A stretch of 64,000 nt of DNA from Atopsyche davidsoni. Lineage: Eukaryota > Arthropoda > Insecta > Trichoptera > Hydrobiosidae. Each line of letters starts with the position of its first letter. Position 1 is the first letter of the stretch. Positions 39,435 to 51,090 of the stretch are shown here, piece by piece. A program made the translations under genes and the position numbers. The stretch spans positions 5,583,501 to 5,647,500 of the forward strand of contig JAILWY010000004.1 of NCBI GenBank assembly GCA_022113835.1, written 5' to 3'. The notes below the pieces were generated by a model. It saw only the letters and a list, made by a program, of their open reading frames with translations. It did no database searches and was not told the DNA's origin.

Positions 39435-39477
39435 TACTTTTATTAATGAGATTCTTGTGAAGCAATCACTTCCATGA

Positions 39478-39483
39478 AATAAA
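39478..39483 (+). terminator. polyadenylation signal of ICT1
   Basis: AATAAA 44 nt after the stop codon. Another AATAAA-rich stretch follows at about 39544-39552. Confidence 0.6.
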
Positions 39484-40542
39484 ACTTCGACAATGGAATT
39501 TCACGTGTGATGAGTTGGACAGAATTTAATGATGTAGAATATGAATAAATAAAAAAACCTTATGTATTTATTATGTAACAGTTTTATTTTAACACAACAC
39601 TTATATACTATGAAATAATTATAATTAATTTTTATTATTGTCTAGTCAGTGTTGATGAATCTAATAAAAAGTACATACTAAACGTAATTAAAATATGCAT
39701 TTCGATAAAAATTACAACGTAGTGTAAGGCAGATTGTTTTGGTAGATCACTTAATGAATATTGTTGAAGCTGTTGTACGGCTAGTTAGAGTATTTTAAAC
39801 TAATATTGTATTGAAAACAATTACATTATATAAATGATACAATATTCTGCTTAAAATTACATTATCATAATATTTAGCTTGTATTTGGATCTTGTATCAA
39901 AATGACTTGTTTATAAAATAAAAAAAAAACCAAATTCTAGGATATTTTATTATACTAGATACTGATTTTATTTGTTTTGTTTTGTTTGTGACAATAACAA
40001 TTTTTATTTTGCTAGTGATTTTATTTTAGAAGCAAATCTTCTTAGTTGTGCTAAGTAATTTTTTTTTTACAGTGGTTTTCTTCCCTAATGCTTCAATTTT
40101 GAAATCATTCTATGATGACTCCCCCAAAGACACATTCGAGAAACAAATCAAAACCTATGATAGTACGAAAAATACAAAGTAGTTTGCTATGTGACTGAAT
40201 TAATTGCTATTTTATTTTATGGATAACGATCTGAATGACAAATGTCGCTTCAGTCAGATTCTTGGAAGATTTCAAAAGTATATTTTGATATTTCAATTAT
40301 TTATTTAAAACTTGGGTAGTATTCAATGAAATTAAGAAAAACCGTTCCTATTTCCAAGATTTATAAAGAAGTTCCGACTGTGCCAATTATGAAGGCCACA
40401 TTTATGGAATTGTTCCCTTCACTTCTCACACATAATGAGTCCAAAGAAATTCATTTTTTTTATTTTTTAAATTTACACAAAACGCACACTGTAAGTGATT
40501 CTGTAAAAATGTGCATTGTTCACAAACTATTGTGTTTCATCT
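39484..40542. other. intergenic between ICT1 and CLUAP1
   Basis: AT-rich with no gene. The 98-codon ORF at 40326-40622 ends just before the CLUAP1 start, contains the X-box and is most likely a chance ORF in the promoter. Confidence 0.5.
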
Positions 40543-40556
40543 GTTACCATGGCAAC
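40543..40556 (+). promoter_or_regulatory. RFX X-box in the CLUAP1 promoter
   Basis: GTTACCATGGCAAC fits the X-box consensus GTNRCC-(0-3 nt)-RGYAAC with both half-sites intact and a 2-nt spacer. It ends 91 bp before the CLUAP1 start codon. RFX factors switch on intraflagellar-transport genes in animals through such sites, usually within about 250 bp of the start, so motif, distance and gene function agree. Confidence 0.85.
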
Positions 40557-40647
40557 GGCTGCAAAACAGCAGTCAACGGACAGAATCTGACAGCACAGAG
40601 TGCATACCTTTCCATATCATAGTTGATAAAGTTGATTGCTTACTTAA

Positions 40648-43102
40648 ATGTCGTATAGGGACTTAAGAAGTAAGTATTACATTAATACTCATAATATTTA
40701 ATAATAGTTTTTTAAATTTACATTGTTTTTCTTGTCCAGATTTTACTGAGCATCTCAGAGCTCTTGGCTATCATCAAAATGTGTCGTTGGAAAGCTTCAG
40801 GCAACCTAATTTTCCTCTCGTTGCCGATTTGTTGAGGTGGTTAGCCGAACGATTCGACCCAGAAGCCCATCTTGATGGAGGTACGGAAACGATGGAGGAC
40901 AGAATCTTGACTATCAGGTCTGCTGCTCAGTTTATGGTATGTTTATTTTAATAAATATTCATCCAAAAGTATTGCTTAAGTTGTAGAAAATAAAAATGTA
41001 TCCATGGTTATGGCAACGCTTAGTAATGAATATCGTTCTAGGTAATGAAAGCTAATATAAAATTAAATACCAAGAAGTTATACGGAGCTGACGGTTATGC
41101 AGTCAGAGAGCTCTTGAAGATTACCACTGTTTTGTATGATGCTCTCAATTTTGCTAAAGTTGACAACGAGGAGTCGGAAGATTCTGAAGATCCTACTTTT
41201 CAATTTGATATAACTTCTAAGGTTTGTAATTTACTCAAATTTCACAAATATATATTGTTAAATGTATAATTTTTATACAGTTTGTTAATTTATCAACTTA
41301 TCCATTTATACAGCTTGAAAGGAATCTCATTAATTTTAGATTGAAGATTTAAAGAAGGCTCGGCAGTTGGCCACTGAAATAACAGCAAACGGTGCAGTAC
41401 TCTATGATCTATTAGGGAAAGAAGTTGATTTTAAGGTATTTTATTTTAATTTTACTAACAAGAAACCGATCAAATAATTGTTTTGCGTAGTTTGAGTTAA
41501 TTTATAATATATTCTTTAATCTTAAAATAAAAAATAAATAATAAATATAATATTGTATTTTCATTAAAATCTGTTTGGTCTAATAGGAGATGCGCGAGCA
41601 GGCAATTAGCCGGCCTCTCGATGTGGGCGCGATGGAAGCGGCCATGGAGAGAGCATGCGCTGCCTCTGAAAAAGAATTAGCAAACATCAAAGAACAAATT
41701 GAGAATGTTGCGGCGAGTGAAGCATCCCTAGATGCGAAAATTGAGAAAAAAAAAGCCGAGTTGGATAGATCTGAGAAGAGATTGCAGGCCATGCAGAAGA
41801 TAAAGTAAATATAATTATTTTTAATAAACTTTTTTTGTTGCGAGGTTGTAATATATATTTTTTATTTTCCTCCGTATTGTCTTTCAGGCCAGCGTACCAA
41901 AGTGAATTCAAAAATCTTGAACTGGAATTGGAGAAGTTGTATGATGATTACGTTTTAAAGTTTAGATGCATTGAAGCTTTAAAGCAACAGCTCAGTACTC
42001 TAGAAGCAGCTGAAGCTGAGGTAATTATAGTTGACTCACTTTTTTTTACATAGCCTAACCCAACTTTAACCAAGTTTTTTTTCTTGATTAGGTTGCCGAG
42101 GAAAGGCGAGCGGCTGCAATGAGGCTCATTCAAAAGTACGAAGCAGAAGATGTACTTGTAAATTTAAGTGATCCAGGTAGACTTATATTTAATTGACATT
42201 CAATTTTAGATGTTTGTGCATAATCATTTTTAATATAATAATAACTAAAGTTCACTTTTATTAGACTAGACGTGAGTAGATTTAATTTTTTTCATTTTTT
42301 CAGAGGATCTAGAATACGAAGATAGCCCACGTAAAGAATTAAAAGAAATTGTAAAACGACCTACCACAAGACCAAGAACCAGGTTACGAGTACGAACTGC
42401 CGGTAAATAATAATAAATATAAAGATGTGCAGTTAAGCTCGGGTGATTTGTATTATACCTATATCATTATTGTATTTTCAGCCGGTGGCAGCAGAACAGA
42501 ACAACCAAAGGTATTTGGCAATATGGGTACCAAGGACGATGACTTTTCAATGGACGATTCACTCGGTGATGATGACGAGCTGCTTGGAGATAACTTAGAC
42601 GATGATGACCTCAAAGCCTTAGATATGGGTAACATTATTTTTTATTTATTACATCGACTGAGAAGTGCATAAAATTAATATTTCATAGTAGTATAATATG
42701 TTGATATTTTACATTATTAGTAAAATTAAAATAAAGAATTTATTTCATAGCTAGTATATTAAATCATTTGATAATTGAAATGACCTTGCCAGATGAATTG
42801 TAATTTAATATAATTATTTTATTACTGTGATTTGTGGTCTAAATGTTATATTTAATAATAATAAAAAAAAACAATAAAAATTCTGTGCTTTAGGAGGATC
42901 TGATGACTTGGGATCTCTCGGCAGTTCCGATGAGAGCGACTTGAAAGTTGAGGCTACGGCCCCTGTCGGTCGAGTTGGCAGCAGAGGAGCTGCTGGCAGA
43001 GTCTCCGGCTCCAGTGGGCCGAGCCACGGCATTGGCAAACGAGCGCCTTCAGCCAAGCCAGGAGGGGCTCTCCAGGATATACTCAGTGACGACGACTTTT
43101 GA
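40648..43102 (+). CDS. Cluap1: clusterin-associated protein 1 homologue, IFT-B subunit IFT38
   Basis: Ten coding exons: 40648-40669, 40740-40936, 41042-41221, 41340-41435, 41587-41804, 41888-42020, 42092-42176, 42304-42402, 42482-42628 and 42894-43102. All have GT-AG borders and matching phases, giving 461 residues (human 413). The N-terminus [18 protein letters not shown] and the blocks [33 protein letters not shown] and [11 protein letters not shown] match the CLUAP1 calponin-homology-like domain. Residues ~175-310 ([20 protein letters not shown] and following) form the coiled coil that pairs with other IFT-B proteins. The tail is acidic ([20 protein letters not shown]) and ends DDDF, close to the family's DNDF. 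The 22-nt first coding exon was placed by its MSxRDLRNFTE match and its strong GTAAGT donor. The protein works in cilium assembly; in insects this mainly means sensory neurons. Confidence 0.95.
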
Positions 43103-43290
43103 ATCAATGAATACTTCCTGGCTGGGTATTGGATTGAAAAAAAATGCATTGCTATAAAATAAGTTTTGTTTATTTAAATCAAATTAATTACAAAAAATAT
43201 TCACAATATACAGATTTTTCTTATTATTTAGAACAATTTTCATTTTAACTTAGGTATAGTAAATAATTTTGATTTTAAATAATTGAAAGT

Positions 43291-43345
43291 AATAAATTGG
43301 ATATGGAAACTAGAAAATCTCTTAACTGAATGGTATTTAAATAAA
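43291..43345 (+). terminator. candidate CLUAP1 polyadenylation signals
   Basis: AATAAA at 43291-43296 and again at 43340-43345, about 190-240 bp after the stop codon. Which one is used cannot be told from the sequence. Confidence 0.35.
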
Positions 43346-45155
43346 GTTTGTAACAATTTATTTAATGATTAAAATTTTAAGTTTCTTTTAAATGTAGCCT
43401 CCACAGTCAGTAGTCCAGACCTTATATTTTGTGTTACCAAATAAATAAATTAAATCGTTGCCAATACTGTAGCCGGTGTCCTTTCTATACCTTGAGATAA
43501 TATTGTCTGATTGGTCAGAAGTTTTTCATGCATGAACCTACAATAATCAATATTTTTTGCTTCTATTTGAATATGTAAAAATATATATACACTTATTTAC
43601 AAATATATATATTTAATATTCATTCTATTTTATATTTAGTCTAAATATGATACTTTATCATTTTATATCCAAAACGCGATTCTCAAAATTAGTTTTGAAA
43701 GTCTTAAGCTATATAAAAGTAGTAAAAATAATATTATGAATTATTTTTATTTAATGGCTTAGAGAAGACTATTCTATGTGTCAAACGGTAATCAATTTGT
43801 CAACTATTTATTTGAAATACTTTAACCTTACGCAATTATAAAGCTAGATCATATTTTAACATTATACCAGGTTCGTTAATCTAGTGTATTACTTTTATTT
43901 TATTTCTATTCTTTTAATATATAAATACGGTGTATATACACAATTCTTATGTGTTGCAAGCAGCCTCAATATTTTTTTACAAAATAAATCCCTATTTGAG
44001 CAATCTTCGAAATATTCCACAAGAAAATTAATTTATCCCATAAAACCAAAATCAGTTACGTTGTCGTAGACTCCCTGCACTTAATTCCATAACATGATAA
44101 TATTTTAAGCAAAATTATTGCTATAGCCAATATTATATATATAGAACAACTAAGAAGTAAATATCAATAATTGTCGAATATCGAAACTAGCTTTGAATGA
44201 CTTAAAAATTAGCAAAGCTGTTCAGAGCTGGTTTTGGTGCTTGACAATCCACTAATATAAAAATAGCCGCTTAACATAAAATCCGTTTTAAATATAAAGA
44301 CAGCTTCTACAAATTATAATTTTGCATTTATTGTAAACCAAAGCCTTTCTTTATAAATGTTGAAAACTCCTCAAACTTCTGGTAGTAAAATATTTTTATT
44401 TGGTGTTTTTCATTCTTACGTAAAAGTTTACATATTGAATATCAAAATAAATGTATCAGCATGCAAATTCAATACTTGCCTCTAAAGGCCGCATTTTGAT
44501 ATTAAAAATTTAAACGAGTTCTGGAGAATATATAACCAATATAATTGGTTAGTTTAATTTCCGTTGGCTCTGGTGTTTACTTATTAATATTAAGTAACTT
44601 CTCTTTCGGTCAAAAGATAATCTCTGTGAAATGACACGGTGACTACATTTTCAATTTTACAGTAGAACAAATTTGTAGAAAACTTTGCTCTTGCAAAACA
44701 GATTTCCTAAAAGTTAACATCTTAAAAATATTTTTTTCTATTGATCATAAAATTATTTAAAATACTGCAAAGTATAATTGATTATTTTTCATGTAGTATA
44801 TTCTGTGTTGAGAATATACCTTATAACTTAGGGCAAAGTGAACAATATTAAATAAGTCTTAAAAGTATTTATTCTATATTATATTTTAGACTCTTAAACA
44901 GATCATAAACTTTACTCTCAGTTGGTTTCACTAGTGCATATTTTGTTTTTTATATACTCAAGTCAAATAGAAAAAAATATGTTGCTTTTTCAAGACAACG
45001 TCATCTTGTTGAAGCTATTATAAAAAATATTTATTTTATTGTGGTATTGCATAGGTTAAAAATAAATTACCCACAGGTCGTAAAGTGTATGGTCTGTTAC
45101 GAGTTAGTTTAGGTACTAGGTAGGGTATCTCTGGGGGTGCAGTTGGTTTATGCAG
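43346..45155. other. region between two convergent genes
   Basis: AT-rich sequence separating CLUAP1 (plus) from the tail of the minus-strand gene. It probably contains the 3' untranslated region of the latter next to 45155. No gene recognised. Confidence 0.5.
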
Positions 45156-48100
45156 TTAGTACTTGGCATGACTGTGGCCACTGCTGGCCGTGCCGAATTC
45201 AGACGAGTCGGATTTATTGCGCGGGCGGGCCGGAGAAGCCTCCGGAGAACCGGCGTGGCTGTGGCGAGACTCATCGCACGCCACTATGAACTGCTCTGCA
45301 ATGGTCCTGGAAATTAACAACAAATGCATTATAACAAGTATGCTAAGCTGTACGCAATGAATTACCAAAATTTAAAACAATTATATATGTATATATAATT
45401 GTTTAACTAGTCTAGGACTAGACTTTTAACTTAGTTTATCTGAGAAGATGTATATCCCGTTTTTGGTTTTTTTCAATTATCATCAAAACAGGCGCATGTC
45501 AAAATTTTGGAATGGAAAATAGTGAACAATTTTTGTGTCAAATTTCCCTATAAATAAATGGGTTCCTGAATTGGGTTCTAAATTTTTACACCATACAATA
45601 CATTACTGCATATTAATTAATTCAGTACCTAACTTTCAGGTGTCATATTTTTACATTAGTAATATTATATATTTACACCAATTAGTTGAAGCTACTCGTA
45701 GAAATAAGTGTAGTGATGGCCGCACATATAGTATGCACTTCCTATAGTATATATATAATGTCAACGAGCTTGCGCTCGATAGCTCTTGCCTTCCCAGTTT
45801 GCCAGATAGGGCCCCTGTTACCTGTCGAGCCCCGTGTAGGTCCGGATGACGTCGGCTTCCGTGAGCGGCTGCGGGCGATGCTTGCGTGCACGTTGCTGTG
45901 AAGTCACAGCAGAGGGTGGCCCGCGTGCACGGTGCATCCTCTCTAGTGAGCGCTGCAGCTGCTGGCCACGCCGGCCCTGTTCGCTGCCCGGCGCCTCCGA
46001 ATAGCGCTTGCGTTTGATGCGCACCTGGAACAGCACGGATGAACTTCAGTAATTTTCAATTAATTTTTGAGATGTGAACAAGTATTAATATTATTAAAGC
46101 AATTGAAACATTAAGTTTTTTTTTTATGTGATTCATTGTTTTATTAAAGTAAATAATGCTTTATACATTTTAATGCATATTCACATTTTATTATGCGTGA
46201 AGAATATAATCATGTCGTGTAAAATATAAAACTACATTTCATAATTATGACATTGTATAATACTCTTATATATATTAAAAAATGACACCACTCACTAGTG
46301 TGCAATGTTATCAGGCATATAGAGGAAGAATGTAATTCTTATAACAGAATTAAAAGTTTTATACATATATTTTTCCCCCACATAAACTCAATAACAAAAA
46401 CAGAGAAATTTATGTACACTATCACCTAAGCCACATGTTGTAAGCCCCACAATCTGCGCCAGAATTAGGAGACAGCTACATAGCGAATTGTAAGCATAGC
46501 CCTAACAAATGATAGTAATTTTTTTTTTAACATAATTTATTGATAAAAACAAACTAATTATGGATGCCATCCATAAATTATTATTGCTTCCTCTTGGAGT
46601 TCTCCTCTCAGAGAAGGTTGGTGATCATTTCGTTGAATACATATTAATCCCTGGCTAGTCTCACTAATTTGGACGTACTCCCGAACTCCAGCCACTGCCG
46701 CAAATTCCGCATCCAAATTACGCAAGTTTCCTCCTTCCAATGCCCCATTTTTCCTTAGACAATCAGCTGTAGGATGCCATATTTATTAGTTTAAAAAAAT
46801 TGGCCCAAATAGGAGGAGACTTTCACTTCTTTAACAAGAGTTTATTATTGTTGCAATTTATTTTATTATTATTTCAAAGAAAAGATAATTTTTTTTAAAA
46901 ATTGCATTTTTATTAGATTTTAGGCATTTCCATGAAATATATTTTTCTATATGAATCATTTGCTACGCGGTATTTGATAATTGTTTATAAATTATCCGTC
47001 CAAACTCAATAAATACTTTCTAATGTATATATGTATTTTTTTGACAATAACATTGCGAAGTTAAACAAATTCAATTGCAAAACTATTTCTAGTTGCAAAT
47101 CCACACCTAGTATTTTCGGATTGTTAATCTTAAAGATCACGATCTAGTAACACAATCATATACCTATGCATACCTGCATTATATTTAGTATTATTATATA
47201 TCTAATAATCACCATAATGATCTTAAAGGTACGGTTACATTCACATTCTGTATTGTCCTTAACGGCATAATATTTTTAGGACTCACATACAGTGATGGCA
47301 TGAGTGATTATCACAAAAAAAAAACTTTACCTAGCTCAAATGTTTGATCTAAACACATTATTAAACACTTTGTGCTAATTTGTGCAATGTAAAAAATCTT
47401 GTATTGATACTAAACTCAATAATTTTTTTTATATTTCAGAACGAGAATTTATGAAATATAATGTTTCTTAATTTTGTGCTACGAGCTGTCTGTTTGTATA
47501 ATTGTTGACTCATGATCGAGATTTCTATTTCAGTTTTATTGAAGACGAATTATTTTATTGAAATAAATCTTACAAAGTAACTTAAAAAGGTAATCAGAAA
47601 AGGCACTAAAAAGTCTCCGAACATATTATACATTACAGCACATCAAATTGTTACATTGTAACCATCGCCTTAGGCGTAATAGAAGGCAAGGTTACAGGTG
47701 CTATCAGCCCAACAAAAATATTTTGTCTGAGGCCATATCTATAATGAATCTAGTAGTAAATAGATCGACAAGATAAATATTTTATGCCTGCCGGCCATCA
47801 CATTAGCCCAGAACATTCCTATTACCGTCTGTAGTCGAAATACACTCATTACAACAATCCAACACCCACTGTTGTTGTGTTTCATTCTTAAAAATGATGA
47901 TATTTTTCAAAACTGTTTTTCATTTTTAACTATATTGGATGAAATTTCAGTTTCAGCTGATGTTTTCAGCTCCCAGATAACTTCGGAAGACTGAAAACTT
48001 CAAGCAGCTCAACGCCCAAGAGACTATACCTGCAATCGCTGGACCGATGCTTGCATAACCGTTGCATGGAATGTCTTCTTATTACGTCCAGAGTACCGTG

Positions 48101-50671
48101 CAATATTTGCATTTTGGAAATACGGTAGAATCAGACGTCGAGAAGATGTATTTGTCAAGCTTGGGGGGTCAGCCCAGTTGCGAGAGCCTCTGCTTCTGGC
48201 CTGCCAATGAGCGGCCCACTTGTGCAAATTTCACGCCAGCGTTGTCTCCGCCACTCGAGGATTATCCACGTAAATTAAATTCGCGATTACGAAAATCCAT
48301 TTAAAGCAAAAAGCGACCGAGTGTTTTTCTAGTCCAGTCAAAATTTATAATACTGGGATATGTTATTCATGAAATGGAAAAAGGCTGCATGCACTGTGTC
48401 TGAAAAAAAATCGTGATTTTTTTTCAATTGCATAATTGACATCAGCAGTTCATCACGGGACAGATAAAAAATCGAGTGCCTTTGAGTTGAAAAGATACTC
48501 ACTAAGCACCAGAGCAGCATATGATTGGTGTCATTGTGATTCTGGTCTTCCCAAACATGGCTGAGAAGAATAATTAAATGTTTTGTTGACTTACAACTCC
48601 CGATTAATGTGAAATGTTTTGACTTGTTTATTCATACGCGTGTCGGTTTCTCTCGTGAGCGATCATCAAACAAAATATATTAATATACAAAAAACAGCGG
48701 CAGATATTATTAGACGTATAGCTCAAACGATATGATACTATAAATAACTTTAAAAATATTTGATAGCTTAAGGACCCTTCTTCCATAATCGATGTTTTTA
48801 AAAGTATCTACTGCACCGATAAAGAAAATTAAAATGTAAAGACTAAAGAGTGAAGTTTAGGTATTTGGAGATCATAAAAACTCACGGTCCAAGAACGCTA
48901 AATATTTATAAGTCCTTTTTAAATTGTAATTAAAAGATTTCATAAAAACCTATCGCGTAGGTTTAAAAATTAAAAAAAAACTTTAACAAACATTGGTTTT
49001 GAAAAATCGTCATTTTATCCAATTTTTCAACATCTTCAAGACTTTATTTTACATTGAAAAAGGACGTTTATTAAATAATAAAAAATAGTTTAATATAATT
49101 TATAATTTTTTTTAATACTGTGAAAAAAAAATATTTTTCAATATATAATAATTAAGTGACAATTAAATAAATGAAATGACACGATTTCTGCCGGAAAATT
49201 TTTTTTTTCAAGTCGGAGATGAACAGCGCTGTTCAACCGCAGCAACAATTTTTAATACGCCCTTTTTTATGCCATTGTTCTGAACATAGTCTGCAAGATG
49301 GCACAATAAATGACATTTTAAAATTTGTCGTCTCAATTTGTTGCAGTGCTTCACTGCTCTCGTCGGGCGCAGGGGCATTTGTATTCTTTGCGCGGCGGCC
49401 AATGAATATCAACGGTTGTTCGCAAGAGAGAGGACTGACCGGCAGTGCTTCTCGCCGAGCGCCGGCGATACAGAGACGCGCTCCCCGCCAGCGGGGTTGG
49501 GCAACTACGGCGTCTTCGAAAAACGACCCTAGCTTGCAAACACAGTGCAAAGCAGTCTCCAATGCTGATATTGAACAGTGCTTAATGGCCGAAAGAGAAG
49601 CTTGTTGCAGATTAATTGAATGCGAGATAGCGCGAGTGTGTTTGCAGAAATCATACAGTAGAAACTGCATTTACGCATTGCTATTATTTCATTATAACTT
49701 TCTGTTTTTTTTTTTTTAATTAAATTTACTATCGCCATAAATGCTCATTTTTTATCTGAAGCTGTACGCTCTGAAAATTATTCGCTCAAGAAGGCAATTA
49801 TGATATACGAGACTGCCACAGAATTGATGATTTAGTGCAATTTGATTAGATGTCATCAGCTCGTCTCGGTTGCAGGACTGATCGGGATTTCTTTATATAT
49901 ACAATCGAAGACGCAGGGTAACATAAGAAAATGTTTTTTAAATCTGTTACAGATGCAGCAAACTTCAGAGACATCCCGGAGTTAGCTTCGAGTCGACGCA
50001 GTTCCTCACGGGATAGGGGGTGATGAGAAGCTACATAGGTTTTACCTGAGAAACGATGACTCCACGTCACAAACAGTGATCCTTCTCCTCGTATTATGCC
50101 CCATTTACAGCTTCCACAGACATTTATGCCAACGGGAAGGTTTATGCCTAGACGACCCGAAGGCAATAGCGCAGCACCCAACATTGATGAAACCAAAGCG
50201 ATCAATCAGGGAGTGTGAATTAGATATGCCGCATATCGGTAGGTCCTCATTCAGGATCATCAAATAACGAGATCGATTAGGGTGAGGTCTAACCCTCCGA
50301 CAAGGTTTTTTATGTTTCCCTTGCCAATTCAAAGCAAATGCAGAAGACCTCCAATCAGGCCATAGCCAAACATCGTTAGATTAAACTCATTCTAGTTAGA
50401 AGCATCCATCCAATTGTTACTCCATTCTACCCTGTTCATAAATGCAAGATCTCTACCTTTTCAAAAGGGTTGATTTTCAGGTTGCAGTTGCACTTACCAT
50501 GTCGTTGATGGGGTAGGGCGGGTAGGCCTGGTGGTGCGGGTAAACGAGGGTGGGGGGGCCGCGGCAGGACGGGTGCAAGGCCATGGGGCCAGCCTGGACC
50601 ATGGGCAGGGTGGCGTAGCCCAGGTGGGCCGCAGCCACGGGCAGCAACGGCAAGGGCACGGGCCGGGTCAT
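45156..50671 (-). CDS. C-terminal exons of an unidentified gene (Pro-rich, basic, NLS-like)
   Basis: Three minus-strand exons join in frame. They are 50671-50498 (acceptor TTGCAG, donor GTAAGT), 46024-45822 (acceptor TTCCAG, donor GTAACA) and 45306-45156 (acceptor TTCCAG, stop TAA). Together they make 528 nt, that is 175 residues plus stop. The first exon encodes a Pro/Ala/His-rich stretch (YPHHQAYPPYPINDM). The second opens with the basic RIKRKRY, which is NLS-like, then has an Arg/Gln-rich part and ends LTEADVIRTYTGLDR. The third starts TIAEQFIVACDE and finishes with a Ser/His-rich tail ending SHAKY. The phase agreement across both introns (4.5 kb and 0.5 kb) and codon-like GC-rich exons in AT-rich DNA make it a real gene. 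I do not recognise the family. Upstream exons are not found and may lie beyond the window. The ATG at the first exon's edge directly follows a splice acceptor, so it is probably internal. Confidence 0.75.
46025..46559 (-). other. intron of the unidentified gene
   Basis: AT-rich intronic sequence (the intron spans 46025-50497) without further recognised features before the LINE fragment. Confidence 0.6.
46560..46840 (-). mobile_element. LINE C-terminal remnant inside an intron
   Basis: Minus-strand remnant with the same blocks as 36400-36870 and 60065-60265: a YLGQFF-like segment, ILQLI, an 'aaaaatggggcattggaagg' segment (the GTGRRK position), NLRQWLEFGS and SKLVRLAR, then the 'tcaacgaaatgatcaccaac' tail. 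Stops and frameshifts show it is dead. It has the same orientation as the host gene. Confidence 0.65.
46841..48767. other. intronic sequence, no further gene recognised
   Basis: The ORFs at 48024-48304 on both strands are GC-richer. A minus-strand donor-like CAG-GTATAG at about 48028 could mark an alternative exon, but exons 50671-50498 and 46024-45822 already join in frame without it. Confidence 0.4.
48768..49215 (+). mobile_element. foldback-family arm, copy FB2
   Basis: Homologous to the left arm of 55290-56340: 'ctactgcaccgataaagaaa', 'aagtttaggtatttggagat', 'acaaacattggttttgaaaa', 'cttcaagactttattttaca' and 'aattaaataaatgaaatgac'. The left end reads TTAA-GGACCCTTCTTCC, comparable to the TTAA-flanked end of FB1. 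The opposite arm is not found, so this is a solo or truncated copy. Confidence 0.65.
49216..49845. other. GC-richer patch with overlapping ORFs, no gene called
   Basis: ORFs of 166 codons (plus, 49219-49719) and 145 codons (minus, 49233-49670) overlap almost completely, and neither shows a recognisable domain. Reciprocal long ORFs over a GC-rich patch are expected by chance. The patch directly follows the foldback arm, so it could be internal sequence of that element. Confidence 0.35.
49846..50205 (-). pseudogene. possible retroelement-derived coding fragment
   Basis: A 119-codon minus-strand ORF contains RLGINLPVGINVCGSCKWGI. Its Cys-x2-Cys pair and LGL-like context recall the C-terminal domain found after reverse transcriptases in some invertebrate retroelements. 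The match is short and from memory of the pattern only. No element ends are visible. It could also be a chance ORF in an intron. Confidence 0.25.
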
Positions 50672-50797
50672 CTGCAACCGACAATCCACAAATTCAACAA
50701 TTAACTACAAACAAACTAATAAAACCTATATACTTCTCGCACATTCTTTCTATTGAATTTAAAGCATTTTTATTCCATACACTTGTTAAATAATTTG

Positions 50798-50935
50798 CTT
50801 GTCGAGGGACAAGGCATTTGATTGGTGAAGATCCATTATTATAATGATAAAAGTAGCTTTGTATTTTGTCTTCACTTTGAGTTAATTATATTTTTTGCAT
50901 GACTAGTTTCGACCAAATAGACTAGGTAAACTTAA
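50798..50935 (-). mobile_element. Penelope-like repeat fragment, copy P2 (inverted, lacks ribozyme head)
   Basis: The reverse complement matches P3 (51038-51152) from 'cctagtctatttggtcgaaa' through 'gaagacaaaatacaaagcta', and P1 to 'atgccttgtccctcgacaag'. It stops at the stem II sequence, so the CTGATGA half of the hammerhead is missing. With P3 it forms an inverted repeat with arms of about 95 bp. Confidence 0.65.
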
Positions 50936-51037
50936 CTACTTGTATAACCCTCATCTAATTTTGTCAAAATTTTTATTGTTACCAGTATCCTGTTAGTTGT
51001 ATTTAAGCATATGTTATTTATATATATTACTAGTTTA

Positions 51038-51090
51038 GTTATGCATCTGATGATGACCTAGTCTATTTGGTCGAAACTAGTCATGCAAAA
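51038..51090 (+). ncRNA. type I hammerhead self-cleaving ribozyme motif
   Basis: All catalytic-core positions are present. Stem I is 51042-51046 (tgcat) with 51083-51087 (atgca). The core CTGATGA is at 51047-51053. Stem II is 51055-51058 (gacc) with 51069-51072 (ggtc), with a 10-nt loop. GAA lies at 51073-51075, and the cleavage triplet GTC at 51080-51082 predicts a cut after 51082. One extra T (51054) sits between A9 and the first stem II pair, a tolerated position in some known hammerheads. Stem III is the palindrome ACTAGT (51076-51081). It leaves two pairs and a 2-nt loop as a monomer, but six pairs between two molecules, the arrangement described for short-stem-III hammerheads acting as dimers. 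Confidence 0.75.

Noticed and set aside
40326..40622. 98-codon ORF just upstream of CLUAP1
   Set aside because: Overlaps the promoter and X-box, low-complexity, and not linkable by splicing to the CLUAP1 exons, which already have a well-matched start at 40648.
40997..41016. Second X-box-like sequence in CLUAP1 intron 2 (ggttatggcaac)
   Set aside because: Only the right half-site is intact; the left half lacks the GTNRCC pattern.
48024..48304. Extra exon of the minus-strand gene
   Set aside because: The flanking exons already join in phase 0 with strong splice sites; the donor-like site alone is not enough.
49219..49719. 166-codon plus and 145-codon minus ORFs over the same stretch
   Set aside because: Mutually overlapping ORFs over a GC-rich patch inside an intron, without any family signature.
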